In this document: piece by piece, positions 6,029-6,029 of the stretch
Position numbering within the stretch: the first letter of the stretch is position 1
How the letters are laid out: the number at the start of each line of letters is the position of its first letter
NCBI GenBank assembly: GCA_003510825.1
Contig: DOKO01000362.1
Coordinates: 1 to 6,029, forward strand
DNA length: 6,029 bases
Reading direction: 5' to 3'
Source: Stenotrophomonas sp.
GTDB lineage: Bacteria; Pseudomonadota; Gammaproteobacteria; Xanthomonadales; Xanthomonadaceae
Made by a program: the position numbers and the translations under genes
Notes under the pieces: model-generated
What the model saw: the letters and a program-made list of their open reading frames with translations, nothing else
Database searches by the model: none
Told to the model about the DNA's origin: nothing

Positions 6029-6029
6029 A

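Overview
The window looks like ordinary chromosome from a high-GC gammaproteobacterium of the Xanthomonadaceae, most likely Stenotrophomonas. This rests on the strong G/C third-position bias, REP-like stem-loops of the Stenotrophomonas kind at the left edge, a TonB-dependent receptor of the xanthomonad style, and an envelope protein of the XAC2610-related type. The genus is inferred from recognition and no search was run. I see no tRNA, rRNA, CRISPR array, insertion sequence, phage gene or origin.
Layout: positions 1-86 are a non-coding tail with two inverted REP-like hairpins and a third stem-loop just past the receptor stop codon. Positions 87-2519 (minus strand) encode a complete 810-residue TonB-dependent outer-membrane receptor. 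Positions 2520-2762 are a divergent intergenic region with an AT-rich candidate promoter for the receptor, a perfect 14-bp palindrome and a second 10-bp palindrome. Rightward from there lie a small DUF3574 lipoprotein (2763-3239) and, 36 nt on, a secreted two-domain protein (3276-4133) joining an XAC2610-like calcium-loop/VCBS-type region to a C-terminal bacterial SH3 domain. After a 110-nt gap comes a 572-residue PoxB-type pyruvate:quinone oxidoreductase (4244-5962), followed by a strong short hairpin and a hexamer repeat that runs off the window.
Working together: the receptor, lipoprotein and SH3 protein all belong to the cell envelope, but nothing shows that they act in one pathway. The lipoprotein and SH3 gene could be co-transcribed. 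PoxB is a peripheral membrane enzyme that oxidises pyruvate to acetate and CO2 with electrons passed to quinone, and it probably has its own promoter. No new multi-gene system is evident. The points most worth checking are two unusual active-site positions in PoxB, the XAC2610-like/SH3 fusion as a possible peptidoglycan-hydrolase inhibitor, the compensatory base change between the two REP hairpins, and the palindromes between the divergent genes.
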